A DNA stretch of 64,000 nt from Asticcacaulis sp047605545. Its GTDB lineage: Bacteria; Pseudomonadota; Alphaproteobacteria; Caulobacterales; Caulobacteraceae. The translations under genes were made by a program, and so were the position numbers. The first letter of the stretch is position 1; the number at the start of each line of letters is the position of its first letter. Below, in pieces: positions 26,302-36,048 of this stretch. Location: positions 20,598-84,597 of the forward strand of contig JASGFL010000003.1 of assembly GCA_047605545.1 (NCBI GenBank). The letters run 5' to 3'. The notes below the pieces were generated by a model that did not search any database, had not been told where the DNA came from, and worked only from the letters and a program-made list of their open reading frames with translations.

Positions 26302-26388
26302 TATTATACCCAAGAACAGGGTGTCGGTCGTGATCGTGAACCCTGCGATAAGGTCAAGAGATGAGAAACGTTCCTGGAGGTATATTCT

Positions 26389-29067
26389 ATGCGGTATATT
26401 AATCGCGCAATGCCCGTCCGTGCCCTGTTGGCAACGGTCGCCCTGACTGCCCTGTCCGCCGGCGTGGCAAGCGCCCAGCAGTCAGATGAGAGTGAATCAG
26501 CGTCAGATGCCAATGTAACCGAAGTCGTGGTGACCGGAAGCCGTATTCGCGGCGTGGCCCCCGTGGGTTCGAACCTGATTTCCGTAACGCGTGACGAGTT
26601 TACCAAATCCGCAGCCGTGTCCACGGCCGAGCTGTTTAAGGATGTGCCTCAGGCGATCAATATTGGTGTCAATGAAACCAACCGCGGCGCACAGGGTGGT
26701 TCGGGTAACATTACCTATGTGAACTCGGTTAACCTACGCGGTATCGGGCCATCGGCGACCCTGACGCTTCTGGACGGGCACCGCCTGCCGGGCAGCGGCA
26801 CCGGCGGCGCCTATTCTGATACGTCGGTGGTGCCTATTCTGGCGCTGCGCCGTATGGAAATTATTGCTGACGGTGCGTCGGCTATCTACGGTTCGGACGC
26901 TGTGGCCGGTGTGGTCAACCTGATCCTGCGTCGTGACCTGAATGGCGTTGAAGCCAATGCCCGTTATGGCGTTGCTGACGGCTATGATACGCGTCAGTTC
27001 GGTGTCGCTGCCGGTAAGACCTGGAGCACAGGTCAGTTCATGGCGACTTTTGAACACAGCTATCACTCGGCCCTGCGCAGCCGTGACCGTGACTTCATCG
27101 TCTCTGATCAGCGCGAAATGGGCGGGCCTGACTTCCGTGTCACCAACTGTAATCCGGGTAACATCATTCAGGGCGGCGTCAGCTATGCCATACCTGAAGG
27201 CGGCATCACGGCGGGCAATGCCGGTTCGCTGGTGGGCGGTACGTCCAACCGCTGCGATCTGGGACAATATGTTGATGTTATTCCTGAAATCGAAAAGAAC
27301 GGTCTGGTTCTTACCTTTACGCAGGAACTGGCACCCGGTCTGAAGATTGTCGGTGACGCCTTCTATTACAAGCGCGAATTCCTGCGCAATGTAGCGACCT
27401 CGGCTCAGGTGCTGACGGTGCCGCGCAGCAACGCGTTCTTTGTCGATCCGACCGGTACCAACCCGGCGTCGCATCAGGTTCAATATTACTTCGGTAAGGA
27501 CTATGGTCTGACCACGCCTAACCTTGGGGAATCCGAAACCTATCAGGGGACTGTGGCCCTGCACATGGACTTCAACGCCGACTGGAAAGGCGAAGTCAGC
27601 TATTCGGCAGGCTATAACAAGGACACGGCCTATAACTACGGCATTTACGCGGCGGGTCTGACGGCGGCTCTGGCCTCAAGCAATACGGCTACCGCCTTTA
27701 ACCCTTATGGCGGCACCAATTCTCAGGCCGTGATTGACACCTTTGCCAACGGCTATGTCAGCCTTGGTGCGATTGGTGGCACCGGACATCGCCAACTGCA
27801 GTTCAAGACGGATGGCCCGCTGTTCAGCCTGCCTGCCGGTCAGGTACGTCTGGCTCTGGGTGTTGAGCACATCACCCTGACCAACAAGAACGGTTCCTAT
27901 ACGGGCTGGGATGATGCCCTGACCGGACGGGCCAATGACCTGTCGCGTAACATCAAGTCGGGTTATTTCGAAGTCCTGATCCCTGTGTTCAGCGAAGCTA
28001 ATGCTATTCCCGGCTTCCGCCGTCTGGATATCAATATTGCCGGTCGTTACGACGAATATAGTGACGTTGGTGCAACCCGTAATCCTAAGGTCGGGATCAA
28101 CTGGGTGCCAGTTAACGGCCTGACCCTGACCGGTTCCTATGGTACGTCCTTCCGTGCGCCGAACCTTGGAAGCCTTGTGTCATCCAATCCGGCTCTGACG
28201 GTGCAGAACTTTGTCGATCCTGAATCTTCGACCGGTTACACGCAGGGCTATGCCTGGAGCGAAGGCAATCCGAACCTGAAGCCGGAAACGGCGGAAACAT
28301 GGTCGGTGGGTGCGGATATCCGTCCGCCTGCATTGCCCGGCCTCGGGATCACGGTCAGCTACTTTAACGTCAAGTACGAGAACCAGATTTCCAACCTTCT
28401 GGGTAACCTGACGGCGCTGCAGTATCCAGACATCTACGGCGACTATATTATCCGCAACCCGTCTCAGGCTCTGGTGGATGAACTGACCGGTCGCCTGCGT
28501 ATCTCCGGCGTGCCTTTGACGACAGTTCCGGTTATTGTTGATGCACGTTCGGCCAATATGGGCGTGACGGAAATCGACGGTGTTGACTTCAATGTCCGCT
28601 ATAACTTCAGCACCGATAACTATGGTGACTTCCGCGTCGGCGTGAACGGTATCTGGTACAACAGCTATAAGGTGGCTCAGACCCCAACCGCCGATCTGGT
28701 GGAACGTCTTGGTCTTCTGAACTATCCGGTGGAATACCGTCTGCGCGCCAATGCCACATGGACCTATGGCGATCTGACGACGACCGCCTATGTCAGCCAT
28801 GTGCCGTCCTATAAGAACGACAGCGTCAATCCGGCGCAAACGGTCGATAGCTGGACGACGGCTGATCTCAACCTGTCCTATGCCCCTGCACACTGGGAAG
28901 GCATTCTGGGCGGCACGACGCTTGATGTGAACATCACCAACCTGTTCGATCAGGATCCGCCCTATGCGGCGCTGGCCCCAAGCACCAACCAGAGCGGTGG
29001 CTTTGACGTGCAAAATGCCAACCCGCTGGGTCGCCTGATTACCTTCGGTATTACCAAGCGCTTCTGA
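26389..29067 (+). CDS. TonB-dependent outer-membrane receptor (paralogue 2)
   Basis: An 892-residue outer-membrane receptor. The signal peptide ends near GVASAQ, and the TonB-box-like EVVVTGSRIRGVAPVGSN follows. The plug has VNLRGIGPSATLTLLDGHRL and MEIIADGASAIYGSDAVAGVVNLI. The barrel ends ITFGITKRF with terminal Phe. It is a clear paralogue of the receptor at 11346-14018. It has its own promoter, and a terminator separates it from the hydrolase/TRAP operon behind it. The ligand is unknown but is likely tied to the adjacent CocE-type hydrolases. Confidence 0.93.
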   Translation: MRYINRAMPVRALLATVALTALSAGVASAQQSDESESASDANVTEVVVTGSRIRGVAPVGSNLISVTRDEFTKSAAVSTAELFKDVPQAINIGVNETNRGAQGGSGNITYVNSVNLRGIGPSATLTLLDGHRLPGSGTGGAYSDTSVVPILALRRMEIIADGASAIYGSDAVAGVVNLILRRDLNGVEANARYGVADGYDTRQFGVAAGKTWSTGQFMATFEHSYHSALRSRDRDFIVSDQREMGGPDFRVTNCNPGNIIQGGVSYAIPEGGITAGNAGSLVGGTSNRCDLGQYVDVIPEIEKNGLVLTFTQELAPGLKIVGDAFYYKREFLRNVATSAQVLTVPRSNAFFVDPTGTNPASHQVQYYFGKDYGLTTPNLGESETYQGTVALHMDFNADWKGEVSYSAGYNKDTAYNYGIYAAGLTAALASSNTATAFNPYGGTNSQAVIDTFANGYVSLGAIGGTGHRQLQFKTDGPLFSLPAGQVRLALGVEHITLTNKNGSYTGWDDALTGRANDLSRNIKSGYFEVLIPVFSEANAIPGFRRLDINIAGRYDEYSDVGATRNPKVGINWVPVNGLTLTGSYGTSFRAPNLGSLVSSNPALTVQNFVDPESSTGYTQGYAWSEGNPNLKPETAETWSVGADIRPPALPGLGITVSYFNVKYENQISNLLGNLTALQYPDIYGDYIIRNPSQALVDELTGRLRISGVPLTTVPVIVDARSANMGVTEIDGVDFNVRYNFSTDNYGDFRVGVNGIWYNSYKVAQTPTADLVERLGLLNYPVEYRLRANATWTYGDLTTTAYVSHVPSYKNDSVNPAQTVDSWTTADLNLSYAPAHWEGILGGTTLDVNITNLFDQDPPYAALAPSTNQSGGFDVQNANPLGRLITFGITKRF

Positions 29068-29074
29068 TAGAGTA

Positions 29075-29113
29075 AAAAACCTCTCGTACCTTAACCGGCC
29101 GCGAGAGGTTTTT
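29075..29113 (+). terminator. Intrinsic terminator after TonB receptor 2 (possibly bidirectional)
   Basis: AAAAACCTCTCG (29075-29086) pairs with CGAGAGGTTTTT (29102-29113), giving a U-run on both strands. Confidence 0.87.
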
Positions 29114-29189
29114 ATCTTCGGCCGGAAAACCGGTCACACGGTTCTTGAATAAATATAACGCATCGTAAGCGTACTCAGGGAAAACGACA

Positions 29190-31031
29190 ATGAAGTCTGC
29201 CGGTATGGGTCTGTTCATGGGGGTGGCTGTTGCGACCCTGACTTTGCCTTTCGCCGCTGTGGCCAAGCCCGGCGAATATGCGGCAACGCCACAATATAAC
29301 AGTTTCGTTCGCACCACTGAACTGGTGGAGGTGCGCGACGGGGTGCGTCTGGCGGCAACGGTTTATCGGCCGGCAATCAATGGCGTGGCGGTCGATAAGC
29401 CCCTGCCGGTGCTTTTCAACCTCACCCCCTATCTGTCACGGCGCATTGATGCGGACGGCAAGATCACAGGCTCGATCGAGGTCGAGAACCGCCGTAACCG
29501 TCCGTTCGCGCAACTTACCTATTATGGCTATGTGGTGGTGGTTGCCGATGTACGCGGCAAGGGCTCATCGTTTGGCACGCGCTGGGCCTATGCCGATCAG
29601 CACGAAGGCGAAGACGGCCACGATCTGGTACAGTGGATGGGCAAGCAGGGCTGGTCCGACGGTAAGGTCGGCATGTTCGGTTGTTCCTATGTCGGTGGAA
29701 CCCAGTGGGCCACGGCGCGTAACACGCCTTCGCACCTAAAAGCGATTTTCCCGCAGGCAGCGCAATTCGACAGCTATCGCAATGTGCGGCGCGGCGGCAT
29801 TTCCGGTCAGTACAATACCCGTCCGCAGAAGATCGACGAAGACTTCCCTACGGCTCCGGTCGATATTGATAAGGACGGCAGCCTGAAGGCGGCGGCGCTG
29901 AAACAACATGAGGCCAATGGCCAGATGATGGATCTGGTGTCGTCTCTGGTCAATCGTGACGACCGGACGGACAAGGATATATTGTACTGGGCCTTGTCAT
30001 CGCCCTATCCGAAGATCGAAGACATGCGCAAGGCGGGCATTTCGGTCTATCTGTGGGGTAACTGGCGCGATGAGCCGGTCGATCAGGCCTATATTGCCTA
30101 TGAGAATATGAAGGATGGCACGGGTCTGACCAAGATGATTGTCGGGCCGGGCGACCACTGCGATACGGACACCATCGACTCGTTCAATGAGCATCTGCGT
30201 TACTTTGATTACACCCTTAAGGGCATTGAAAACGGCATCGCCAGCGAACCGCCGATCTATTACAAGACCATAGGTCTGCCCGAAGATCAGGCGTGGCGTT
30301 TTGCCGATGATCTGCCGCTGAATGACGCTCCGGCAACGCGGTTCTATCTGGGGCCAAAGGCAAGCCTCAGCCAGACAATCGCCTCAAAGCCTGCCTTTGA
30401 TCGCTATAATGTGACCTATCGCGTCGGCTGTCAGCCACCGGCCTTTGCGCGTGGGACATCGATGATGACCTTCACGCCGTCAGACAGTGACGAACTGCCC
30501 GAACCGGGCATGTGGCCATGCGTCAATTCGCAGGCCGCGAAGCTTTATGAAACCAAGGCCATGCCCGAAGATATGTGGCTGTCCGGTTTTTCGATTGTCA
30601 GCCTGACGCTGAAAAGCTCGGCCCCTGAAGCCTATGTTTTTGCCTATCTGGAAAAGGTTGCGCCTGACGGTAAGGCTGAGATTATCGGCCACGGACGTTT
30701 GCTGGGGTCGCAACGCGCTCTTGGTGAAGCGCCCTATAAAAATCTTGGGCTGCCCTGGCATCCGTTCAGCCGCGACACCCATGAAGCTGTGCCGGTCAAT
30801 GAGCCGGTCAACCTGACCTTTGAGCTTAATCCGACTTCGGAAGTCATCCCCAAAGGCCACAAATTGCGCCTGTCGTTCACCGGCGTCGATCAGCGTCAGC
30901 GCAACTGGAAGGCGCTGCGGATCGATCCGGCACCGGTCTGGGATATTGCCGTTGGCGGTAAGGACGGCTCCTATATTGATATGAAACTGGTCTCGGCCAA
31001 ACAACTGACGAAGGGAACGGCCAATGACTAA
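29190..31031 (+). CDS. CocE/NonD-family secreted hydrolase (3 of 3)
   Basis: A 613-residue exported protein (signal VAVATLTLPFAAVAK). The catalytic domain shows YVVVVADVRGKGSSFG and the canonical elbow MFGCSYVGG with Ser166. A PepX_C-like domain occupies the last ~220 residues. It heads a six-gene operon (hydrolase, second hydrolase, TRAP small, large and binding subunits, MarR), so its product is probably the acid carried by the TRAP transporter. It overlaps the next gene by 8 nt. The family hydrolyses esters and amides; the specificity is unknown. Confidence 0.88.
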   Translation: MKSAGMGLFMGVAVATLTLPFAAVAKPGEYAATPQYNSFVRTTELVEVRDGVRLAATVYRPAINGVAVDKPLPVLFNLTPYLSRRIDADGKITGSIEVENRRNRPFAQLTYYGYVVVVADVRGKGSSFGTRWAYADQHEGEDGHDLVQWMGKQGWSDGKVGMFGCSYVGGTQWATARNTPSHLKAIFPQAAQFDSYRNVRRGGISGQYNTRPQKIDEDFPTAPVDIDKDGSLKAAALKQHEANGQMMDLVSSLVNRDDRTDKDILYWALSSPYPKIEDMRKAGISVYLWGNWRDEPVDQAYIAYENMKDGTGLTKMIVGPGDHCDTDTIDSFNEHLRYFDYTLKGIENGIASEPPIYYKTIGLPEDQAWRFADDLPLNDAPATRFYLGPKASLSQTIASKPAFDRYNVTYRVGCQPPAFARGTSMMTFTPSDSDELPEPGMWPCVNSQAAKLYETKAMPEDMWLSGFSIVSLTLKSSAPEAYVFAYLEKVAPDGKAEIIGHGRLLGSQRALGEAPYKNLGLPWHPFSRDTHEAVPVNEPVNLTFELNPTSEVIPKGHKLRLSFTGVDQRQRNWKALRIDPAPVWDIAVGGKDGSYIDMKLVSAKQLTKGTAND

Positions 31032-32457
31032 CCGGCATATGTCACGACGTACATTATTTGGCAGTGTGGCAGCGCTGGCGGCCCTGACGGCGATGCCGGT
31101 GACGGCAAGTGCACGCCCCCTGCCGCGCGTAACCCAACTCCCTGATGCAGGTGCAAAAGGTCTGCTGATCTGGGACGTGACGGGTCTGGGCTATATCGCC
31201 GAAGAATTCATGATTGAAGGCAAGGCCGATGTGCTTGAGTCCGTATCGATGGCCGATGCCGTGGATATGTCCAAGCGTAATGGTCTTGAGGATTTTCTGC
31301 GCCGCGATTTCAACCGTACGGTTGTTGCCGAAGCCCGCCCCTATGCGACACGCGTGGTCGTCTATCGCCCGATAGACATGAGCCGATTCAGCGGCCGGAT
31401 TTTGCTTGAGGTGCTGCACCCAAGCGGCGGCGGTCGGGCCAATGTCTGGCAACGTACCTATGACCTGCTGGCGGATCGCGGCGACATCACCATCGGTATT
31501 CAGCCGCCATTCAACGTCAAGGAACTGCGCGAAGGCGATCCGGTACGTTATGGAAAGCTGCATGCCGAACACCCGACCCAGCTTTGGGATGTGGTGACGG
31601 ATGTCGCACGTCTGACCAAGACCGTAGGTGAGGGCGGATTGCTGGGCGGGGCCGTGGCGCGGCATCAGGTGCTGGCCGGTTTCTCCTATACCGGTGTGGC
31701 CACGGCAAACTATGCCAATTTCCAGCATGACCGTGCCCGTCTGGCGGATGGCCGGCCACTGATTGACGGCTATATGCCTATGGGTTCGGCGACCTTTGTG
31801 CGTCCATTGGATGTGCCGGTGATACGCATGACAACCCAGAGCGAATTTGACGGTATTCAGGGCATCCGCGCCCGTGTACCTGACAGCGATGACCCCAAGG
31901 GTCGGTGCCGTCTGTACGAAGTCGCCGGTGCGCCGCACTCGACCGTACCTTTGCCGGTCGGGGCCGCGCTTGCGCCCACCAAGACGGTGCCTGAGCCTGC
32001 CGGCCTGCCGCGTTTCTCGCCTGAAACCTGTCAGCAGGGATTTCCGGAAACATCCTACCGCAATGACTTTCCGCTGCATCTGGTGATCGAAGGTATCTAT
32101 GTGAATATCTTTGAGTGGATCGAAAACGGCGTCGTGCCGCCTCATGCGCCCCTCATTGAGGTGGACGCCGAGGGACGGACACTGGTGGACGAATTTGGCA
32201 ATGCCAGGGGCGGTCTGAGGCTTCCGGAAGTGACCGTGCCGATTGCCACCTATGGCGTAGGCGCAAAGGGCCCCTGCGGTAATTTTGGTTACACCAAGCC
32301 CTTCACGATTGAGGAAAAGCGCCGCCTGTACGGCAACAAGGCGGCCTATGTCTCACGCGTGCGTCAGGCCTCCGAAACCTTGTTTACAGAACGTTTTGTG
32401 ACGGCCAAAGGCAAGAACAGACTGATTGGTTTAGCGGCAGCGACTGAGGCATTTTAA
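31024..32457 (+). CDS. Exported alpha/beta hydrolase (Abhydrolase_10 type), Tat signal
   Basis: A 477-residue protein whose N-terminus carries a twin-arginine motif and hydrophobic stretch (SRRTLFGSVAALAALTAMP), suggesting folded export through Tat. The conserved alpha/beta hydrolase domain has RILLEVLHPSGGGRANVW and the elbow VLAGFSYTGVATANYA; a likely catalytic His lies in EVAGAPHSTVP. These residues are assigned by motif only. Overlap with the upstream CocE-type gene and TAATG coupling to the TRAP small permease put it in one operon, probably processing the same extracytoplasmic substrate. Confidence 0.8.
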   Translation: MTNRHMSRRTLFGSVAALAALTAMPVTASARPLPRVTQLPDAGAKGLLIWDVTGLGYIAEEFMIEGKADVLESVSMADAVDMSKRNGLEDFLRRDFNRTVVAEARPYATRVVVYRPIDMSRFSGRILLEVLHPSGGGRANVWQRTYDLLADRGDITIGIQPPFNVKELREGDPVRYGKLHAEHPTQLWDVVTDVARLTKTVGEGGLLGGAVARHQVLAGFSYTGVATANYANFQHDRARLADGRPLIDGYMPMGSATFVRPLDVPVIRMTTQSEFDGIQGIRARVPDSDDPKGRCRLYEVAGAPHSTVPLPVGAALAPTKTVPEPAGLPRFSPETCQQGFPETSYRNDFPLHLVIEGIYVNIFEWIENGVVPPHAPLIEVDAEGRTLVDEFGNARGGLRLPEVTVPIATYGVGAKGPCGNFGYTKPFTIEEKRRLYGNKAAYVSRVRQASETLFTERFVTAKGKNRLIGLAAATEAF

Positions 32458-32957
32458 TGGGCGGATCAATAAAATCATCTGATGAGCCGGAACGCCCGCT
32501 GCACTGGGCGGCGAAGATTCCGCTGTTTCTGGGATCCGTGGCCATACTGGTGGCCATGACGGCGGATTCGCTGGCGGTTGTGGGGCGTCATGCCAACATC
32601 CCTCTGCTTGGCACGGTTGAGATTGTGCAGCTTGCGGCCAGTATTGCCGGTGGTGCCACTATTATCTGTGCCACGATTGCCGGTGCTCATGCCTCGATCC
32701 ACGTGTTGACCGATCGGGTATCACCTGAGGTGCGGCACAGGTTGTTGACCTTTGCCCGCCTGATGACGGCCATCTTCTTCGTCGCCCTGACGATAGGTTG
32801 CGGCTGGTTGATGGTGGACATGCTGGGGCAGGGCGAGCGTACCGAACTGACGGGTATGCCACTTATGCCGTTCCGTCTTTTGGCGACATTGGCGTTCGGG
32901 GCTACGGCCCTGTTGTATGTGATCGCGTTATTCAAACCTGAAAAGAGTAAGCAATGA
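32457..32957 (+). CDS. TRAP transporter small permease (DctQ type)
   Basis: A 166-residue inner-membrane protein with four predicted membrane segments (for example LFLGSVAILVAMTADSLAVV and MTAIFFVALTIGCGWLMVDM). It pairs with the large permease encoded next, with which it overlaps by 4 nt (ATGA). The start codon overlaps the upstream hydrolase stop (TAATG). TRAP systems import organic acids using the ion gradient. Confidence 0.9.
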   Translation: MGGSIKSSDEPERPLHWAAKIPLFLGSVAILVAMTADSLAVVGRHANIPLLGTVEIVQLAASIAGGATIICATIAGAHASIHVLTDRVSPEVRHRLLTFARLMTAIFFVALTIGCGWLMVDMLGQGERTELTGMPLMPFRLLATLAFGATALLYVIALFKPEKSKQ

Positions 32958-34255
32958 CCCCCGAAGTCGTTGGTATATTAGGCGTTATTGTCCTTCTGGC
33001 GTTGCTGACGACGGGTATTCCCATTGCTGCGGCGCTGGGGCTTGTTGGCTGTGTTGGTCTGGCCATTCTGATTTCACCCGAAGCCGCCCTCATCAAGTCG
33101 GGCGTGGTCGCGTGGGAAACCATTTCAAAATACGAACTGGCGGTGTTGCCGCTGTTCCTGTTGATGGCGCATCTGTGTTTTGCGGCGGGGGCCAGTAGGG
33201 ACTTCTTTGATGCAGCCGCCAAGATGCTGGGGCATCGAAAAGGCGGTCTGGCTACGGCGTCGATTGCCGGTTGCGCCGGTTTTGGTACCATCAGTGGCTC
33301 CAGTCTGGCGACAGCGGCGACCATCGGGCTTGTGGCCCTGCCGGAGATGCGCAAGCGTAACTATTCGCCGGGTCTGGCGACCGGTGCGATTGCAGCGGGC
33401 GGTACGCTGGGGGCGCTTATCCCCCCAAGCGGTATGCTGATTGTCTATGGCATTATTGCCGAACAACCGATCAGCAAGCTGTTTGCGGCGGCGATTATTC
33501 CCGCAGCTACACAAGCACTCTTTTACATCATTACCGTGATGATCATGTGCCGTATCAAGCCGGAACTGGGGCCGGTGACGGAACGGTTCAGCTGGCGTGA
33601 ACGCGGTCAGGCCCTGTGGCGGATCGTCGATCTGGTGGTGCTGATTGCTGTGGTTATCGGTGGTCTGGCTATTGGCTGGTTTACACCGACCGAAGCGGCT
33701 TCAGTAGGGTGTGTGCTGGCGATGATCCTGTGTATCAAGCGCCGCGCCCTTAGCCTTAAGGTGCTTGGGGACTCACTGCGTGAGACCATGCGCACCTCCG
33801 GTCTGATCTATGCCATTATTGTGGGCGCGGTGATTTTCAGTAAGTTTCTGGGCACCACAGGCGTAGCCGAGCAACTGACCAATGTGGTGCTGGATGCGCA
33901 GTTCGGGCCGATTGCGGCGGCGATATTTGTGGTGATCATTCTGCTGCTGCTGGGGTCTGTGCTGGATGGTATGGCGCTGATGCTGCTGACCGTGCCGATC
34001 TTCCTGCCGATGATGGAAGAACTGGGTATGAGCGCGATCTGGTTCGGGATTTTCGTCATCCGCACGATTGAGGTCGGGCTGGTGCATCCGCCACTGGGGA
34101 TGAACGTCTATGTCATCCAGAGTATCGCCAAGGATATCCCGCTTGGGACTATCTTTAAGGGTGTGTTGCCGTTCATCGCGGCGGACTTTGTTCACATTGC
34201 CCTCATCATTGCTGTACCGGCGATTGTGATGTGGCTGCCCGGTATTCTGTCATGA
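32954..34255 (+). CDS. TRAP transporter large permease (DctM type)
   Basis: A 433-residue inner-membrane protein with about 12 segments. Typical DctM stretches are AALGLVGCVGLAI, GFGTISGSSLATAATIGLVALPEM, AAGGTLGALIPPSGMLIVYGI, WFTPTEAASVG and HPPLGMNVYVIQSI. It forms the transport channel with the small permease and takes substrate from the binding protein encoded next (ATGA overlap). Confidence 0.93.
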   Translation: MTPEVVGILGVIVLLALLTTGIPIAAALGLVGCVGLAILISPEAALIKSGVVAWETISKYELAVLPLFLLMAHLCFAAGASRDFFDAAAKMLGHRKGGLATASIAGCAGFGTISGSSLATAATIGLVALPEMRKRNYSPGLATGAIAAGGTLGALIPPSGMLIVYGIIAEQPISKLFAAAIIPAATQALFYIITVMIMCRIKPELGPVTERFSWRERGQALWRIVDLVVLIAVVIGGLAIGWFTPTEAASVGCVLAMILCIKRRALSLKVLGDSLRETMRTSGLIYAIIVGAVIFSKFLGTTGVAEQLTNVVLDAQFGPIAAAIFVVIILLLLGSVLDGMALMLLTVPIFLPMMEELGMSAIWFGIFVIRTIEVGLVHPPLGMNVYVIQSIAKDIPLGTIFKGVLPFIAADFVHIALIIAVPAIVMWLPGILS

Positions 34256-35403
34256 GCCTGAAACCTGACCTGAGATTTGTACAGAGACGTAACATGCGTA
34301 AACCTATGTGTCTGAACGCTGCCGTTTTGGCCGGTGCGGTATTGGCTTTGGTGATGTCCGTCAGTGCCTGTGCGCCAACGGCTCCGAAAACCGAAGCGGG
34401 CGAAGTGGTGCATGTTCTGCGCTATGCTTCGCCCTATACGCCGGGCCATCCTTTAAGTCAGGCGGACATGGCATGGATCGATTACATCCACACCGCCAGT
34501 AAAGGCCGTTTGAAGGTGGAGCCGTTGTGGGCGGGGGGGCTTATTTCTTCTGAGCACAATATGATCGAGCTGCGTCATGGCGTGGCCGATATTGCCACCA
34601 TTACGCCGATCTATGCCAAGGGCGGCACACATGCCATTCGGGTGCAGTCGGGCTTCTATGGTGGTGAGCGGTCAATCGATCAGCAGGTTGCCGTCTATAA
34701 ATGCCTGTCGACGCACTACCCGGAACTGAACCGTGAGATTGAAGGTCTGGAGCTTCTGGCGGTGCAGGGCGGGAACGTTCTGGGTCTGATTACGCGCGAC
34801 CGCAAGGTGACGAAACTGTCTGACCTCAGGGGCCTGAGAATCCGCGTGCCGGCGGAACTGGTGCCAACCATGCGCAAGCTGGGGGCCGATCCGCTGGATA
34901 TGCCCATGTCGGATGTCTATTCGTCACTGGCCAAGGGCGTGATTGACGGTGTGGTGGCTCCGGCAGACACATTGCGCAGCCTGCACTTCGGTGAGGTCGC
35001 CCGCTATTTCAACGAACTGCACATCAGCCGCGGGGCCTATCCGGCCCGTGCCATGTCGCAAAAGAAATTCAACACCCTGCCCAAGGACCTTCAGGACTTG
35101 CTGCGCAACAGCCAGTCCGTCTGGGAAGAGGCGATCAAGGACAAGATGACCGCCGCCCAGACAAGCGGCGCAGACTATGCCCGTGAACAGGGCATGGAGT
35201 TCTTACCCTTTGATGCAGCAGAACAAATCCGCTTTGATGGCCTGTATAACGAGCAGGCGGCAGAGACGGCGCGTCTGGCGCAGAGTGATCATCTGAATGC
35301 GGAAGGAATGTTTACCCTTGCGCAGCGCGTGGTTAAACTGTTGAACTCTGAGCAGGGCCAAAACATCGGATATGACACCGCAAGCGTCTGTCCGAAAGCC
35401 TGA
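34252..35403 (+). CDS. TRAP transporter substrate-binding protein (DctP type), probable lipoprotein
   Basis: A periplasmic solute receptor of 383 residues from the ATGA-coupled start at 34252. A start at 34294 (MRKPMCLN) would give a more usual signal peptide. The hydrophobic segment ends LVMSVSAC, a lipobox, so it may be membrane-tethered. The DctP hallmark is GLRIRVPAELVPTMRKLGADPLDMPMSDVYSSLAKGVIDGV, with Arg in RIRVP expected to bind the substrate carboxylate. The ligand is thus an organic acid, probably released by the two upstream hydrolases. Confidence 0.9.
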   Translation: MSLKPDLRFVQRRNMRKPMCLNAAVLAGAVLALVMSVSACAPTAPKTEAGEVVHVLRYASPYTPGHPLSQADMAWIDYIHTASKGRLKVEPLWAGGLISSEHNMIELRHGVADIATITPIYAKGGTHAIRVQSGFYGGERSIDQQVAVYKCLSTHYPELNREIEGLELLAVQGGNVLGLITRDRKVTKLSDLRGLRIRVPAELVPTMRKLGADPLDMPMSDVYSSLAKGVIDGVVAPADTLRSLHFGEVARYFNELHISRGAYPARAMSQKKFNTLPKDLQDLLRNSQSVWEEAIKDKMTAAQTSGADYAREQGMEFLPFDAAEQIRFDGLYNEQAAETARLAQSDHLNAEGMFTLAQRVVKLLNSEQGQNIGYDTASVCPKA

Positions 35404-35405
35404 AT

Positions 35406-35942
35406 ATGTCAACCAGCACACGGTCAATCATGAGTGTACGCCAAACGCCGCCCGAGCCTGAACTATTGTCGGAAAATCTGAATGACTCAGATATCGGGCT
35501 GGGGCGCCTCAGTGGCTTTATCGGTTTCCGCTTTCGCCGGATTCAGAACTATCTGTCGCGGCAGTTTGCGGGGCTTACGCAGGAATATGGCCTGCGCTCA
35601 GGTGCCCTAAGCTCGCTGGCGATCATTGAGGAAAATCCGGGTATTTCTCAGGCGGTGCTGGCCAAGGCCATCGGCATGGATGCCACGGCTGCGGTGGCTC
35701 TTCTGGAGGAACTGGGGCGCAAGGGCTGGATCGAACGTCGCCGTACCGAACAGGATCGTCGCCGCTATGCCATTTTCCTTAGCGACAAGGGGCAGGCGGT
35801 GCTGAACCACCTGCTTGAGGTGCTGAGCGGGACAGAGGATGAGGCCCTCAGGGTGCTGAGTGTGCATGAACTTCTGGTGCTTAATCGGGCGCTGGAAAAA
35901 ATCTATGACCATTGCTTTCACGGCGACAGCGCCGACGGCTAG
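35406..35942 (+). CDS. MarR-family regulator of the hydrolase/TRAP operon
   Basis: A 178-residue MarR protein starting 2 nt after the TRAP binding-protein stop. The winged-helix core is LSSLAIIEENPGISQAVLAKAIGMDATAAVALLEELGRKGWIERRRTEQDRRRYAIFLS. As the last gene of the operon it probably senses the imported acid or its CoA ester and controls the operon and perhaps the TonB receptor. Neither target nor ligand is shown by the sequence. Confidence 0.87.
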   Translation: MSTSTRSIMSVRQTPPEPELLSENLNDSDIGLGRLSGFIGFRFRRIQNYLSRQFAGLTQEYGLRSGALSSLAIIEENPGISQAVLAKAIGMDATAAVALLEELGRKGWIERRRTEQDRRRYAIFLSDKGQAVLNHLLEVLSGTEDEALRVLSVHELLVLNRALEKIYDHCFHGDSADG

Positions 35943-35984
35943 GCGCGACGAAGCCTGAAGACGCAGGAAAAGACTTTACGTGTG

Positions 35985-36011
35985 CAGGCGGGCCTTTTAA
36001 CCTGTAAGGCC
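35985..36011 (+). other. Hairpin in the gap before metN
   Basis: GGCCTT (35991-35996) pairs with AAGGCC (36006-36011) around a 9-nt loop in the 106-nt gap between the MarR gene and metN. Function unknown. I see neither a convincing SAM-II riboswitch core nor a U-run. Confidence 0.3.
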
Positions 36012-36048
36012 TGTTATCATTGCGCCTGCTACACAAAGACGTCTGCCC

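Noticed and set aside
35943..36048. SAM-II-type riboswitch before metN
   Set aside because: The gap is short and has a 6-bp hairpin, but I could not match the conserved SAM-II pseudoknot core, so no riboswitch is called.
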